Assembly: GCA_019925095.2 (NCBI GenBank)
Contig: CM034402.1
Location: 9,869,501 to 9,933,500, forward strand
Length of the DNA: 64,000 bases
From: Dendrolimus kikuchii
Taxonomy: Eukaryota > Arthropoda > Insecta > Lepidoptera > Lasiocampidae
Reading direction: 5' to 3'
Made by a program: the position numbers and the translations under genes. Positions 44,945-56,471 of this stretch are shown one piece after another (the stretch's first letter is position 1; each line of letters starts with the position of its first letter). The notes beneath the pieces were generated by a model. It was not told the origin of the DNA, did no database searches, and was given only the letters and a program-made list of their open reading frames with translations.

Positions 44945-47900
44945 TCTCTTTTCTTTCACCATATCCCAATTACTTGGGGTCGGCACAATATGTCTTTTCC
45001 TTCCACACTCTTCTATTCTGACATACCTCTTCTGTCACACCGCATATCATCATGTCATCCTTCACACAATCCATCCATCTTTTTTTTGGTCTACCTTTAA
45101 ATTTGTACCCATCGATCTTGTAGTATAACATTCTTTTTGTCACGTGACTTTCATCCCTCCTCATTATATGTCCATACCAACTTAATCTTCTTCCTCTCGA
45201 TTTTTCTGTGACAGGTGCAACTTTCAAAGATCCCCTTATGTACTCATTTCTCACCTTATCCATTCTTGTAACACCACACATCCATCTCAACATTCTCACC
45301 TCAGCTGAGTGGAGACGTTTGTAGTTTATCACTTTAGTGGCCCAACATTCCGACCCGTATAGCATGACTGGTCGTATGATAGATTTATATATATATACAC
45401 CTGTACCTAGTCTTGCCATAAATATTGTAACAAAGAAATATATTTTTTCTATTGCAAATAACATTTATAAGTTTTACAGTGTGTTAGTTTAATACATAAA
45501 TATAAAACATTTTAAAATGTAAAAGCTTATTCGAAGTGGTCTCCATTGGCTGCAATACAGTCTTTTAAACGTTGAGGCCAGTTATCAATAGAAGCACGCA
45601 CTCTTTCCATGGGAAAATTCTTCACTGCCAATCGTATGGATTGTTTTAGGGACTCCAAATTATCATGGCGTTTAGAGCAAGCCGTACTCTCTAAAACTGA
45701 CCGTAAATCATAATCCAGCGGATTAAGATCGGGACTAGACGACGGCCAGTCTTCAGCTCTGATGAAGTCCGAAACGTTCGTTTCCAACCAAGACTGCGTG
45801 GACCGAACTTTATGACCCGGCGCCGAGTCTTGCTGGAAGGACCATTCTTGGTTATGGAACATGGTGTTGTTAAGGGGCTTAACTGCCTTCTCAAGAAAGG
45901 TATCTTGATACAATTGTGCCGATGTTTTGATACTTTTTTCACAAAAATATGGCTCAGTCACTCCTTCATAGCTAACACCCCACTAATGCAGCATTGAAGA
46001 CGGATAATGCCCACGTTGCACTCTGTCGACTAATTGAGAAGCTTCCTTCGAGCTTTGAGCATAAATACGGTCATTTTGTTTGTTAAAATGTTACTCAAAT
46101 GTAAAAATCCGTAAACAATTTTTTTCTGTGACCTCCCTTTGCATCCCGCTTCAGTTGTTGTTTCGATTTTACCACCCTATTCTTTTTTAAATTATGAGTA
46201 AAGAAATGACCACTGCTTATAGGCTGCAAGTCCTAAGTCATCTTTTAAAATACGCGACATGGTTCTGGGTGATATCTTCATCTCCTGAGATAAAATCTTT
46301 TGCTTTCGGACAGAATTTCTTCGAATTCTTTCCCTTACTCCTTTGACCACCTTTTTCGTACGAGCACTATGTGGACGGCCAGATCTTTTTCTGTCACAAA
46401 AAAATCGAAATGTATGCTGGGACACATATTAGAAGTGAAACTTCAACAGACAAGTGAAAAAACGAATCGCAACGGACAAGTGGAAAAACTTCAACTGACA
46501 AGTGACAAAATGAATCGCAACAAAATTTTAACTTGAAGTTTTACGGGCAGGTTTTCAAATTGGACAAGTACATTAACAATCTGCCCTTACGGGCAGCAAA
46601 ATATTAACTTGAAGTTATACAACTTCAAGTTAAAATTTTGTTGCGATTCATTTTGTCACTTGTCAGTTGAAGTTCTTCCACTTGTCCGTTGCGATTCGTT
46701 TTTCCACTTGTCCGTTCAAGTTTCACTTCTAATATGTGTCCCAGCACACATTTAGATTTTTCGCAGGTTTACTGCAAATTATGATTTGGTTAGGTTAGGT
46801 ACATTTTAATTAATGCATTTTTTATTGAAACATATTTTATTTCATGAAACCAAAAACTGAATTCGATCCGGAACCAAAAAAACATCCATAGTCTACTCTC
46901 AAATTATTTATTAATATTTTTTTACACAGACCACAAATAGAGGCAGTGATGCCCAGCCACGTGGAGAGCAGAGGTATAGTTCGATGCAAACTTAAGTTTG
47001 CCTCCATTAATGACGGCTCGGAACATCGCACTTTCCCATGCGCAGAACGCGATTTTAGGTATTAGAGGGACGAGGTCGTCGGAGGACGAGGTATATCCTC
47101 GCTCGCTTTCTCGTTTACGGAACTTCCCCGGCGCTCGGCTTACCAGGGCTGCCAATTTAGCGCTTTCGGAGCTAGATATAGCGCTTCTTAGGGCAACCCA
47201 GCTCCCAATTTTATTAAACAATTTCCAGCGCAAAATCTTGCGCTTTTTATAATATGCAAATATCTAATAAATTTTAAAATAAATATATATGGATACATGG
47301 ATATACTAACATTATAAACAGTAAATATTAGATTGTTTGTTTGCGTTGAAGAGACTCCGAAACTACTGAACCGATTTGAAAAATTCTTTCACTGTTGGCA
47401 AGCTACACTATTCCCGGGGGACATAGGCTATATTATATTTACAAAAAAATTAGGGATCCTTACTAAAACTCCAATAATGTAACCTAAGGTGTAATAAAAA
47501 TACCTAAAATGGCGTGCGCTGCGAAAACTATTGATGATAGAATAAAATAATGTAGTACTTTGCAGAACACATCATTATTTACAAAAAATGGCGCGACAAC
47601 ATATGTCTAATTATTATAGTTATGCCACAATAAGTGTTCTTTTATTTAAAAAAAATAATTAAAATGCCGCCGCTAGAAACGGCTTTTTATTTGTATCTTG
47701 GTATTCATCCTTATCAAAATAAATTACTTCATATTCAAGACTGCTTCAATACCTTTATATAAGTTTTTGAATTATTCAATTCGGTCATTCCATTCGAAAC
47801 ATATCACGAGTTTAAAAATGTAAGTATTAGAACACGCGGCCGTGACGCTTTTTCGTGAGCGAAAAATCCTAAGATCCCGTCTATATAGAAGTTTCACTTC

Positions 47901-50900
47901 AACAGAGGAGGTCTCATTGTACCTATTAATAGCCCGGTACACAAACATTTGATTAATACCAAGAGTATGGAGAGTTTTAAAAATACATTTGGCTCCATAC
48001 CTACTTTGTGTAATGCAATCACAGCGATTCGGTTCTCTTTATCGCCCCACTCCATTTTAATAACGCAAATTGTTGTACAATGTATTGGCGCCAAAATGAG
48101 AAAACACAATGAACAATCATATAAAAATGACAGATTTCAAATTCAAATGTAATATTTTGTTTCTTTTTAATTGTAACAGTATTTATGGCCAGACTAAGTA
48201 TATATATATAAAGTTAGTATATTATGATAAATATTATTACTATTATCACTAAAACCAACACCAATGCCTCATTTTTACAACCGCACTGCTCGCCATCAAC
48301 AGAATGTTCACCTCATTTCCTGGAGCTCCCACGTTCAATTACGGAATGGTTCTCTAGAACATTTGTTCTGCGCACAACAATGATTTGGTGGGAACTTCTT
48401 GCTAAGGTTTTCCCCCTGCTCTATGACCTGGGGTTATTTATGGGCATTATAATTTTTTTTATGAGACCGGCAACACCCCCGGTGTTGCAAACGTCCATAG
48501 GCAATGGTAACCACCGTCCATCAAGTGGGCCGTCTGTCTGTTTGTCTGCTTCAGGTAATAAATACATAAAAACCTTAATGCCATGGACATGGAGAATTAC
48601 ATAGATCATATTATTTTGCTTATAAGGTTCACATGTCTTTGCTAGTCAGGCATGCAAATTGTACATACGTACTTAAGACTACTTCAAAATTATACAAGTC
48701 AATTTAAAATGATACAATCATTGTATATACTAATTTTTGCCTATTGAATACTTTTATTTCAATAATAATAATTTATTTATATATTTTTCATGGCTTTTAT
48801 ATATAATATTTACAGTATATCATGCATATATTCATCTACTGATTAATACGCTTTTTGGATCAAAAGACCTCTAAGTTTATTTTTTAATAAACTAATATTT
48901 TTAGTCATTTTTAAATCATTAGGTAATTTATTAAAAATAATATAGCCATGGCAAAAATACTTTTCTTGAATAAAGGTGTTAACACCTAAATGCTCAACTT
49001 ACTTTTCTCCAACTCCTTCTGTCGCTCCTTTTCCTCTTTTTCTTTCTTTTTCTGTTCTTCTTTCTCCTCCTTTTCTTTTTTCTTTTGATCTTCTTTCTCT
49101 TGTTTCTGTCTGGCCCTTTCTTCTTTTTCTTGTTGTTTCTTTTTTTCTCTTTCTAATTTTTCTTTTTCCCTTTCTTCTTTTTTTTTAGTTGATTCTAATT
49201 TTTTAGTCAACTGTAATGTTTTGTGATTATACATAAGTCAAGATTTTAAAATATTGTTTATTTACTAATATTTCTAATTTTTCATTATTTTTATACTTGA
49301 AACTAGAGCTTTGAATGTAAAGTATTCTATGTGATGGAAACTGATCCATTCTCTGGGGTAACAGATATCCTTTGTTAATCATATTTTTTTGTAAAGATCC
49401 ATTCATCCAAAATCCAATACAATCATAATTCAGATTTTATGTCTTCAAAAATGTGGTAAAGTTTAAGCGGGATAGTGAACACCATTAAGATTACCACTTT
49501 CATTAAAGCTAAGTAACAGAAGTCTGGACTAAAAGACAGATTAAACAATGTTAAAATATGCAGTAAAATGAAAATAATTTATGCTCTAACAATAGTAAAA
49601 AAGATGTAGTGGTGGAGTGAACGAGTGCAACACAAATTCTCTAAGAACAAGAATCAGAGATGTAATTAACCATTAGAAAGTAGGATAGCAATATCCAAAT
49701 AGTACCAGGAAAACTGTGGATACAGAAAAATGTGAAAACAAGACATGAGACAGAGGAAGCGTCCATGCAACAGCAAATGGACCATTTAAGTTTAAAAAAA
49801 TATAATAATTTAATCTATAAATGTAAAATTTATATAAAATAAAGGCATTTTACTTTATTTATATTTATAACACAAGTCAGAAATCTTACAGACATATAGA
49901 AAATCCACAATAACTTAATGCCTAAAGCACTCATTTCCAATCCCAATGACATGGTTATGAATCCTAGCTCAATACTAATAGCATGGTCCATTTTGCTGTT
50001 TTTCTGACTCAATATAATTCTCATATTATGTATTTATAACTAACAAATAAGTTTATTTACAATTTTATGTGTGCATTATTATTTTGTGACAAAAAATATT
50101 TTTTGTTCTATCTTCCTATATGCATTTTTATAATTACCACCTTCTAAAAAACATTGTGATGAATTCTGAATCTTGGTTAACCATGCATTCCTTGAAAATC
50201 GTAAGACCCAAGCCCAGTAGTTAGGCATTTAGGCTAATATTAAATGTAAAATGTAACCAAGATTAAAACCATGCAAGATTAAAGCCTTGCAATAGGAACA
50301 AACAAATGAATTATGAAAATGATTTATTAGTATGCATTATTGAAAGTGTTTCACTCACCTGTTTTGGTGTCAAATTTTTTGCTGAAGTTTCAGTCACAGA
50401 GTCATCCAAACTATTAGTTGCTGAGAGACTTTTATTACTTGGTGTAGATGGATTTGAATTTACAGATTTGTTCAATTTTGTACTGGTCGGTGTAGTTTCT
50501 AAAGCATTCTGATCAGGTTTGTTTCTATTTCTCATGCTTCTTTTAGGAGTTATGGGGCTTTCAACGAATGTGGTTTCTTTTTCTTTTGTTTTCATATTAT
50601 TATCTGAATTGTCCACTGCTGATTCGCTTTGTAATACTTTTATATTCAAGTCATTCACTTCGCATTCTTCATTTTCATTTAAAGGTATATCATTACCTTT
50701 AACTGAGTCTGGTTCAACCAATTTGTGATTCTCTTCTACAGTAGTAGAGATTTTGTCATTTGTATTTATATCACAGCTGTTATTAGAATCCTCTAATAAC
50801 ACTACTGCATTATTAGATTGGTCTTCTTTTGCTTCTATAGGAGTGTTATTTGGAATTTCAGTCTCATTTAAAGTTACATCACCAGGTTTGGTATCTGATT

Positions 50901-51369
50901 TCATAGCTTCATCTTTAGGGTCATCAACATCCATGGCCTCACAATCACCGTCTTTATCGTCACTAGTATCATTAGCGCTATCTGTCCCATTCTCGAAAGA
51001 GCCATTATGCTTTTTGGCTTTCTTCCCTTTCTTTTTTTTCCCATTTGTCTTACGGAGCCTTTTCTGCCTAGCCATATCCACTAATTTCACATATGGATTA
51101 ATTGGTTTTTCTATTTTTGTGACAGAACTATCTTTACTATCCTCGTCACTGATTACAACTAAATCGTCAACAATAACATTTTCATTACTGATTTTACCAA
51201 CTTTTGTAGCAGATTCAGGATCTGGAGTAGAAAGCTTCCTCTTCCGACTCGGCGGTGTTACAGGAGTGGGTGAAAAATCACTTAAAATTTTAAATGGAAG
51301 TCTTGCCTGTTTCAACTTTTTCTTCGACGGAGTAATCTCTGAATTCTCCGGAGATTTACTCTTCTTCAT
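42322..51369 (-). CDS. Caf1-180: Chromatin assembly factor 1 large subunit, six coding exons
   Basis: CAF-1 p150/CHAF1A deposits new H3-H4 on DNA behind the replication fork, bound to PCNA. Six exons join in phase to 2517 bases, 838 residues (human 956). Residues 21-29 QARLPFKIL are the PCNA-binding motif. PYVKL at 92-96 fits the PxVxL motif that binds HP1. About 338-470 is the K/E/R-rich helix typical of the family. The region 597-633 carries the conserved YENRRPPYWGTWRKK block. The acidic histone-binding stretch 634-686 includes DYEVDSDEEWEEEEGES and the hallmark VPHGYLSDE. The C terminus (687-838) starts with a winged-helix-like segment and ends in a lysine-rich tail. The residues between about 100 and 337 are low-complexity and poorly conserved, as in other insects. 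Introns contain a mariner, an RTE fragment and other repeats. Confidence 0.96.
43140..43393 (+). repeat. Helitron-like repeat (CAF-1 intron 5)
   Basis: Ends CGAAGTCGCGGGCATCAGGTAG before T, the common lepidopteran Helitron end with CTAG mutated to GTAG. The body has the usual TTTGATCCCGAAAAAT paragraph. Confidence 0.5.
43474..43632 (-). CDS. Caf1-180: CAF-1 large subunit exon 5
   Basis: Acceptor AATTCCAG, donor GTATGT. Encodes the acidic domain and VPHGYLSDE. Confidence 0.97.
44005..44183 (-). CDS. Caf1-180: CAF-1 large subunit exon 4
   Basis: Acceptor TATTTTTAG, donor GTATGT. Encodes RPPYWGTWRKK, one of the best conserved blocks. Confidence 0.96.
44328..44828 (-). CDS. Caf1-180: CAF-1 large subunit exon 3
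   Basis: Acceptor TTATTTTAG, donor GTGAGT. Second half of the K/E/R helix, then EAFANFFVSKQK and a linker ending in an aspartate run. Confidence 0.95.
44903..44943. repeat. AT microsatellite
   Basis: About 20 AT units at the 3' tail of the RTE-like LINE that follows on the minus strand. Confidence 0.95.
44944..45425 (-). mobile_element. RTE-like LINE C-terminal fragment (CAF-1 intron 2)
   Basis: An open minus-strand frame encodes IIRPVMLYGSECWA, RLSWYGHIMRRDE, KFKGRPKKRWMDCVKDDM and ends KTYCADPK, a typical RTE C terminus. The RT itself is lost by 5' truncation. The family differs from the one at 13454-14755. Confidence 0.8.
45480..46400 (-). pseudogene. Dead maT-type mariner transposase (CAF-1 intron 2)
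   Basis: The C-terminal half (45527-45961) is open and holds two catalytic Asp: FQQDSAPGH and, 37 residues later, SPDLNPLDY, the DD37D spacing of the maT group. The N-terminal HTH part (about 46200-46400) shows RSGRPHSARTKK and RILKDDLG. Between them lie stops and frameshifts. The N-terminal end stops abruptly where palindromic repeat C begins at about 46400, so the first 60 or so residues are gone. Confidence 0.85.
46395..46900. repeat. Palindromic repeat family C, copy 3 (CAF-1 intron 2)
   Basis: Inverted relative to copies 1 and 2. The hairpin is the longest of the three, with arms at about 46402-46590 and 46610-46762, because each arm carries two or three ACAAGTGGAAAAACGAATCGC modules. 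The family leader follows on the right (46763-46890). A matching end piece appears at 47830-47895. Confidence 0.7.
46920..47240. other. GC-rich insert of unknown origin (CAF-1 intron 2)
   Basis: A block of higher GC with an open minus-strand frame of 103 codons (46922-47233) lies between the leader and the end piece of repeat C. I see no known motif. It is probably cargo or a nested piece within a longer family C element. Confidence 0.35.
47830..47895 (-). repeat. End piece of repeat family C
   Basis: The complement reads GTGAAACTTCTATATAGACG, GATCTTAGGATTTTT and AAAAAGCGTCACGGCCGCG, matching 40950-41015. It marks the far end of the copy that begins at 46395. Confidence 0.6.
48445..48570 (-). 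repeat. Dispersed repeat family B, partial copy 5 (CAF-1 intron 2)
   Basis: Carries GGTGTTGCAAACGTCCATAG, CAATGGTAACC and AAGTGGGCCGTCTG. Confidence 0.6.
49003..49210 (-). CDS. Caf1-180: CAF-1 large subunit exon 2
   Basis: Acceptor ACATTACAG, donor GTAAGT. Encodes the first half of the K/E/R-rich helix. Confidence 0.93.
50359..51369 (-). CDS. Caf1-180: CAF-1 large subunit exon 1
   Basis: 337 codons, ending LTPKQ before donor GTGAGT, phase 0. Includes the PCNA- and HP1-binding motifs. Confidence 0.95.
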
Positions 51370-52236
51370 AGTTAAAAAGTTAGATTATAATTCACGGGAC
51401 CATTAAACTATATTCATTAACAAAATTAAACTATAATCACAACAAAAATTAAGCAAAAACAGTTTTTAGAATAACACGGTGAACTTTTACTTTGACGTGA
51501 CAGATTCTGAAAAACGCGGGAGTTCAGCACTCGTTCTCATACCACTATACAATTTACTCTTTATTCAATACCATTTTTGGGCTCATTGGTTTATTTGTCA
51601 TTGAGAGATCATATATATAAATCATATAAATGTGATGAAGTTTATTATAGAAAATTGAAAAGTTCTAGTTATAAGTATATGAATTTATGGGTATGTCAAA
51701 ATACTTATGTTTCTATTTTCCTGTACGTAGTTTGAGTATTTGAACGTACTTACTACGTTCCATTTAGCGTTATAAAATAAAAATGTTCTTGGAGTTTTTG
51801 TTGGGAACTTGGAGAGTAATGTTTTGCTGTACAGTTTTATTTTCATACTGTATAGTGAAATGTGCTTTTTGAGCAGCCATGCGAATTTTTTCGATTATCT
51901 TCAGTCAAATAACTACAATTGGATTCAGGCCTTTGCTTGACGATTATTTTAAAATTTTAATGTTTTTAATATTAATAAGTACTTAACACTGGCTAGATAT
52001 AGATAGATATCGTGCAGAGCCATATTTAAGAACAGGAGAGTTGTTTTTTTAATCACATCAAGGATTAAGGATTTAATCTATAGCAATATTAGAATTATTG
52101 ACATTTAAAATTTTAAATAAAATTTGACATTAAATTTTAAATCATTTAATCGCGCGAATAGACAAGAATACATAAAATTTAAATAAATTATTTATGTTGA
52201 TTGTAACCCTTTAAAAATAAATAAATATATGTAAAA
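51370..52236. promoter_or_regulatory. Head-to-head promoter region of CAF-1 and NDUFA7
   Basis: 867 bases separate the divergent start codons. No other gene fits. A GC-richer patch with TGACGTGACAG lies near 51490-51530 on the CAF-1 side. No TATA box could be singled out in the AT-rich NDUFA7 side. Confidence 0.45.
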
Positions 52237-52563
52237 ATGTCTCGTCACAAGTGGGATTTTAGAGACGTATCTGCTGGCTTACAGTTTCTTCGAGAATTTC
52301 TTTTGGGACGAAAGCATCATTTACATGGACGATTTCCCCCACTGATTGCGCCAAGGACTATTCCACCACCTGACATACCTCGGGGTCCTGAGTATAAATA
52401 TTCGAAACAATATTACTATAAACGTAACGCATTACACTCAGTTTTGCCGCCTGTTGTTGCACCAGTAGCTGAAGGCCCACCTGTTGACAGAGATAGAACC
52501 AAAAAGTCACAGCCGGGGGGCATGAAGCCTGATTCGGTTGGTTCTACCATTTATTTAATTTAA
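52237..52563 (+). CDS. ND-B14.5A: NADH dehydrogenase 1 alpha subcomplex subunit 7 (B14.5a)
   Basis: Accessory subunit of mitochondrial complex I on the matrix side. It encodes 108 residues, close to the 113 of the human protein, in one exon. The order of conserved pieces fits: an N-terminal helix QFLREFLLGRKH, then RTIPPPDIPRGP (the TQPPPxxPxGPSH region of the family), KQYYYKRNA, and VLPPV. The tail contains Pro/Gly and Lys residues. There is no cleavable signal, as usual for this subunit. The ATG follows AAAAATG context and is the first in the frame. Neighbouring CAF-1 is divergent. Confidence 0.9.
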   Translation: MSRHKWDFRDVSAGLQFLREFLLGRKHHLHGRFPPLIAPRTIPPPDIPRGPEYKYSKQYYYKRNALHSVLPPVVAPVAEGPPVDRDRTKKSQPGGMKPDSVGSTIYLI

Positions 52564-53091
52564 ACATGTTATAAGGATATGCATAGGGAATGTAGCAATC
52601 ACTCGGTAAAAAAATCAGATAAAATTCTAAATCTAACATGTCGATAAGTGGCACTACAGTGATTCTTCATCGGTTGTATATTAAATACAATCGGCCTTAT
52701 TCATATAAAGTTAGTCAGTTTGTAGGCTTCTTTAAGAACTTTAAATATATGTATATCTCCTAAAAATGGAAAAGAAATTATTAACAACTGCTAGAAAGTA
52801 AGTATATTACACACGACACGTAAATCGTTACTACAGGGACATCCCTGTAGTAAAAGGTGTTCTGCGTTACAAGAATACACAGAATAGCTATGGGAGTATT
52901 AGTCATCCGTTGACTGATAAAGACGATAGAATGTCAGTCCCTTCGTGTAACCCTCTCGCCCCCTGTCTGTCTTTTAAGTTGTATAGCTAAATGACGTGGA
53001 TTGTTTAGAATGAATAAGGTAGAATTAACTGTGAAGACAACATAGTTTTAAAGTACCAGATTTTTTTGAAAAATAATAATATTAAATTTAG
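52564..53091. other. Intergenic DNA
   Basis: A perfect hairpin CTACAGGGACATCCCTGTAG lies near 52832. A short ATG-led frame with a GTAAGT donor (52766-52797) might be a first exon, but its phase does not fit the Cys/Pro-rich frame downstream. Confidence 0.35.
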
Positions 53092-53094
53092 TCT

Positions 53095-53295
53095 ATGGAT
53101 GTTCCATAGGTGCCATTCAACTGCGCTCCGACCCCTGGCCTGCCGTGGTGGTGGGATGGCCACTCCTACTATGAGAATCAGCCCGATCCTTGTTGTCCAC
53201 CCTGCCCATGTCCTCCGTCCGCTCCTTGTGCAGAGTCCAAACCCCCAAGCAAATGCGCACCACCTCCGTGTCCACCCGGCAATATGAAGAAATGA
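53095..53295 (+). CDS. Small Cys/Pro-rich protein, stop at codon 5 or spliced
   Basis: From 53110 the frame encodes 61 residues, VPFNCAPTPGLPWWWDGHSY then a Cys/Pro-rich tail (CCPPCPCPP, CAPPPCPPG) and ends NMKK. A polyadenylation-type AATAAA follows at 53374-53379. An ATG in the same frame at 53095 gives MDVP, then TAG, then VPFNC. Either the TAG is a nonsense change, or translation reads through, or TTCCATAG is a splice acceptor and the first exon lies upstream in phase 0. The composition resembles short Cys/Pro-rich testis or cuticle proteins, but I do not recognise it. Confidence 0.55.
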
Positions 53296-53399
53296 TTTAT
53301 GGTAGTAATAATAATATGACAAGTCATTTCTTATCTGTTGCGATGAACATTTGTAACCCGTCTTCACATTATTAATAAATGCTATAACACAAGATTTTT

Positions 53400-54430
53400 T
53401 CTCTTGTAATTAATACTGTTTTTTTTTTCAAAAACTTTCATTACTATTTGAAAAAAGCTAAAAACAAATGGTACAGTTTTACACACCTAATAAATAATAC
53501 CTCCCGATCTTCCTGCAGTTGATCAATTTTAGTAGCGCGCGATAGTGTACGAATCGTGTAAGTGGAACAGAGCTACGAATACATAGCATGTATACATAGC
53601 ATGCAACCCTCTGCAATTACTGCTTGCAAATAAACCTCGATATAGATTAATTACATGTCGGAAACTGGTCTGCACTTTTTTGCGCAAACGAAAACTGCCG
53701 ATTGGAATTGTAAGTTGTTACTGTACCTACCTATGTATGTGTGGAAGATGATGCCTTCCGGTATAAAATGTAATACGAATGTCTTACAATCTTATGTTTT
53801 ATTTAGCCCAACTTTCAAGATGAATGACGACTTTTTAAAATCAGATTTGCAGTTATTGTATTTTCGTACAAGTCAAAGGTTTCCATTTTCGCCAGCCGAT
53901 ATCACCATACGGGCGCGCCCGAACTGTACCGTAAGTAAAGTACGCCTAAGAAAAAGGAGCAAAATTTGACCTACGCATATTTCAGTTCTTTAAAACCAGT
54001 ACCTATATAACAAAACACGCAAGTACTATGATCATAATCCTAGCGTTAAATACCGGTTATATTTGAATCATCCACTCCGAAGCTCCTTTGTTATGTTTTC
54101 TATTCTACTAATTATGAAAGTCCTTCGACAGCTCTGTAATTATAGACCACTACAGGTTTTCCCCAGCCACGGGTCAACCCTGCTACGTAGCTCTATTTTA
54201 TTTACATAAAAGCTTAATTAAGTGTTATATTTTGCGAACGACCTGCGAATATATGTATACATATAAACCTTCCTTGAAAAATTGTGTACGTAATGGTGAA
54301 AACCGCTTAAAAATCCGTTGCGTAGTTTAGAAGTTAACGGATATACAGAAACATAGACGCAGAAAGCGAACTTATTTTATACTATGTAAAGATTGGCACG
54401 CATATCATGCTTTCCGGCGTCGAGCCGGCA
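53400..54430. other. Intergenic DNA
   Basis: No gene was found. The 53655-53969 open frame has no motif. Confidence 0.4.
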
Positions 54431-54434
54431 TTAA

Positions 54435-54831
54435 GGTACTTTTCCACCAGAGATGTGCTATGCAACGTTACTATGGATACGTTTGATATCCACCAATCAT
54501 ATTCATTGGTCCACATAGCACTGGTGGAAACTGATTCAATTAAGCTAGGTTTAGTTATTATTATTTGTTTTATATGGAATAATGCGTGCTATGGATGCGA
54601 GCTATGGATGCGTGCTCCAGATGCGTGCCTTCCTTATTGTCGATACGTCGCATAGCCCGAGCTGCGCATCTTCCTCGTACGTTTACCTTGCGGCGGCGCA
54701 TTTCATAGCACATCTTCCGCGCTCCGCTATATAGCTTAGTATCAGTGGAAATGGTCACATAGTTTCGTAGCCTACCTTTTACATTTTCGCAGCATAGAGC
54801 TGCATAGCATATTTTTGGTGGAAAGGCACCC
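54435..54831. mobile_element. piggyBac-like MITE
   Basis: Inverted ends: GGTACTTTTCCACCAGAGAT on the left and the complement of TTGGTGGAAAGGCACCC on the right, each followed inward by GTGCTATGC or its like. The left flank is TTAA (54431-54434), the right is TTAT (54832-54835), fitting a piggyBac target TTAA with one change. The interior contains repeated GGATGCG words and no transposase. Confidence 0.7.
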
Positions 54832-54835
54832 TTAT

Positions 54836-55149
54836 TCGAGTCGCCCTTTTTACCGGAACCTGGTCAAGGCAGTATGGCGAAACATGAAATTTTGTAGTAC
54901 TAGAAATACTTCCCAGTTTCTGTAAAACGCGAGCGCATCAGCGCTGCGTTAACGACTTTAAGATTATCTGCTGTCTGACGAACATAACATTGATATGACA
55001 GACTCACGTAAATAAAGCCTACTGAGTGAGTTCTTAAGGCGATCCTACCGTGTAACTCGCGCATTTAGCAACCTGTATTTTATAGTTATATACCGCCTCC
55101 TCTGTCGTGATACAAGGCAGAGGTTCATTATATCTTCAATTTTGAAAAA
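54836..55149. other. Intergenic DNA
   Basis: No gene or element was recognised. Confidence 0.4.
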
Positions 55150-55358
55150 TCTTAATATATATAAATCTCGTGTCACAATGTTTGTCCTCAATGGACTCCT
55201 AAACTACTTGACCGATTTTAATCAAATTTGCACACCGTGTGCAGTTTGATCCGACTTGAAAGATAGGATAGGTTAAATTTGGACCCGGTAGGTGGCGCTG
55301 CAATCGGGTTCTAAATTTTATTTCTTCAGGGCAGAACAACGTCTGCCGGGACAGCTAG
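55150..55358 (+). mobile_element. Non-autonomous Helitron, second family
   Basis: Starts TCTTAATATATATAAATCTC after A and ends GGGACAGCTAG before T. The hairpin GGCAGA-ACAACG-TCTGCC lies just before the end. Family differs from the 18722 copy. Confidence 0.8.
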
Positions 55359-55373
55359 TACTATTATAATTTG

Positions 55374-56340
<967 letters not shown>

Positions 56341-56343
56341 TCT

Positions 56344-56357
56344 GGCTCGAAGGACCA
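56344..56357 (-). other. BEL-type primer binding site remnant
   Basis: GGCTCGAAGGACCA is, to my knowledge, the 3' end of an insect tRNA-Tyr including the CCA that is not encoded in the tRNA gene. On the minus strand it is therefore a primer binding site, TGGTCCTTCGAGCC, probably from a lost LTR element. Confidence 0.4.
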
Positions 56358-56404
56358 AAACGTTGGGCCCAACTGTTATTGTAACTAGTTTTCGTATGAT
56401 ATTT

Positions 56405-56471
56405 GATGTTTACTTATTGTATTTCGCGTTCAAAAGATGTTATCGCAAGTTGGAGTAAGTTCCCAAGAGAT
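56405..56471 (+). repeat. Left flank of interrupted older R1-like LINE
   Basis: The stretch up to the 13-bp GTTCCCAAGAGAT encodes SWSKFPR-like residues and continues, after the younger insertion, at 59632 with RFQLLAELGP. Confidence 0.45.

Noticed and set aside
49580..49790. Possible LINE or other coding relic in CAF-1 intron 1
   Set aside because: Translations show short suggestive pieces, but nothing that could be tied to a family.
50753..51406. 217-codon plus-strand frame and neighbours
   Set aside because: Shadow of CAF-1 exon 1. The minus strand joins in phase with further conserved exons.
53005..53367. 120-codon minus-strand frame and the 73-codon plus-strand frame at 53066
   Set aside because: They overlap the Cys/Pro-rich frame, which has the more protein-like composition and a matching polyadenylation signal. 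The 73-codon frame cannot be fully excluded if the exon joins in phase 2.
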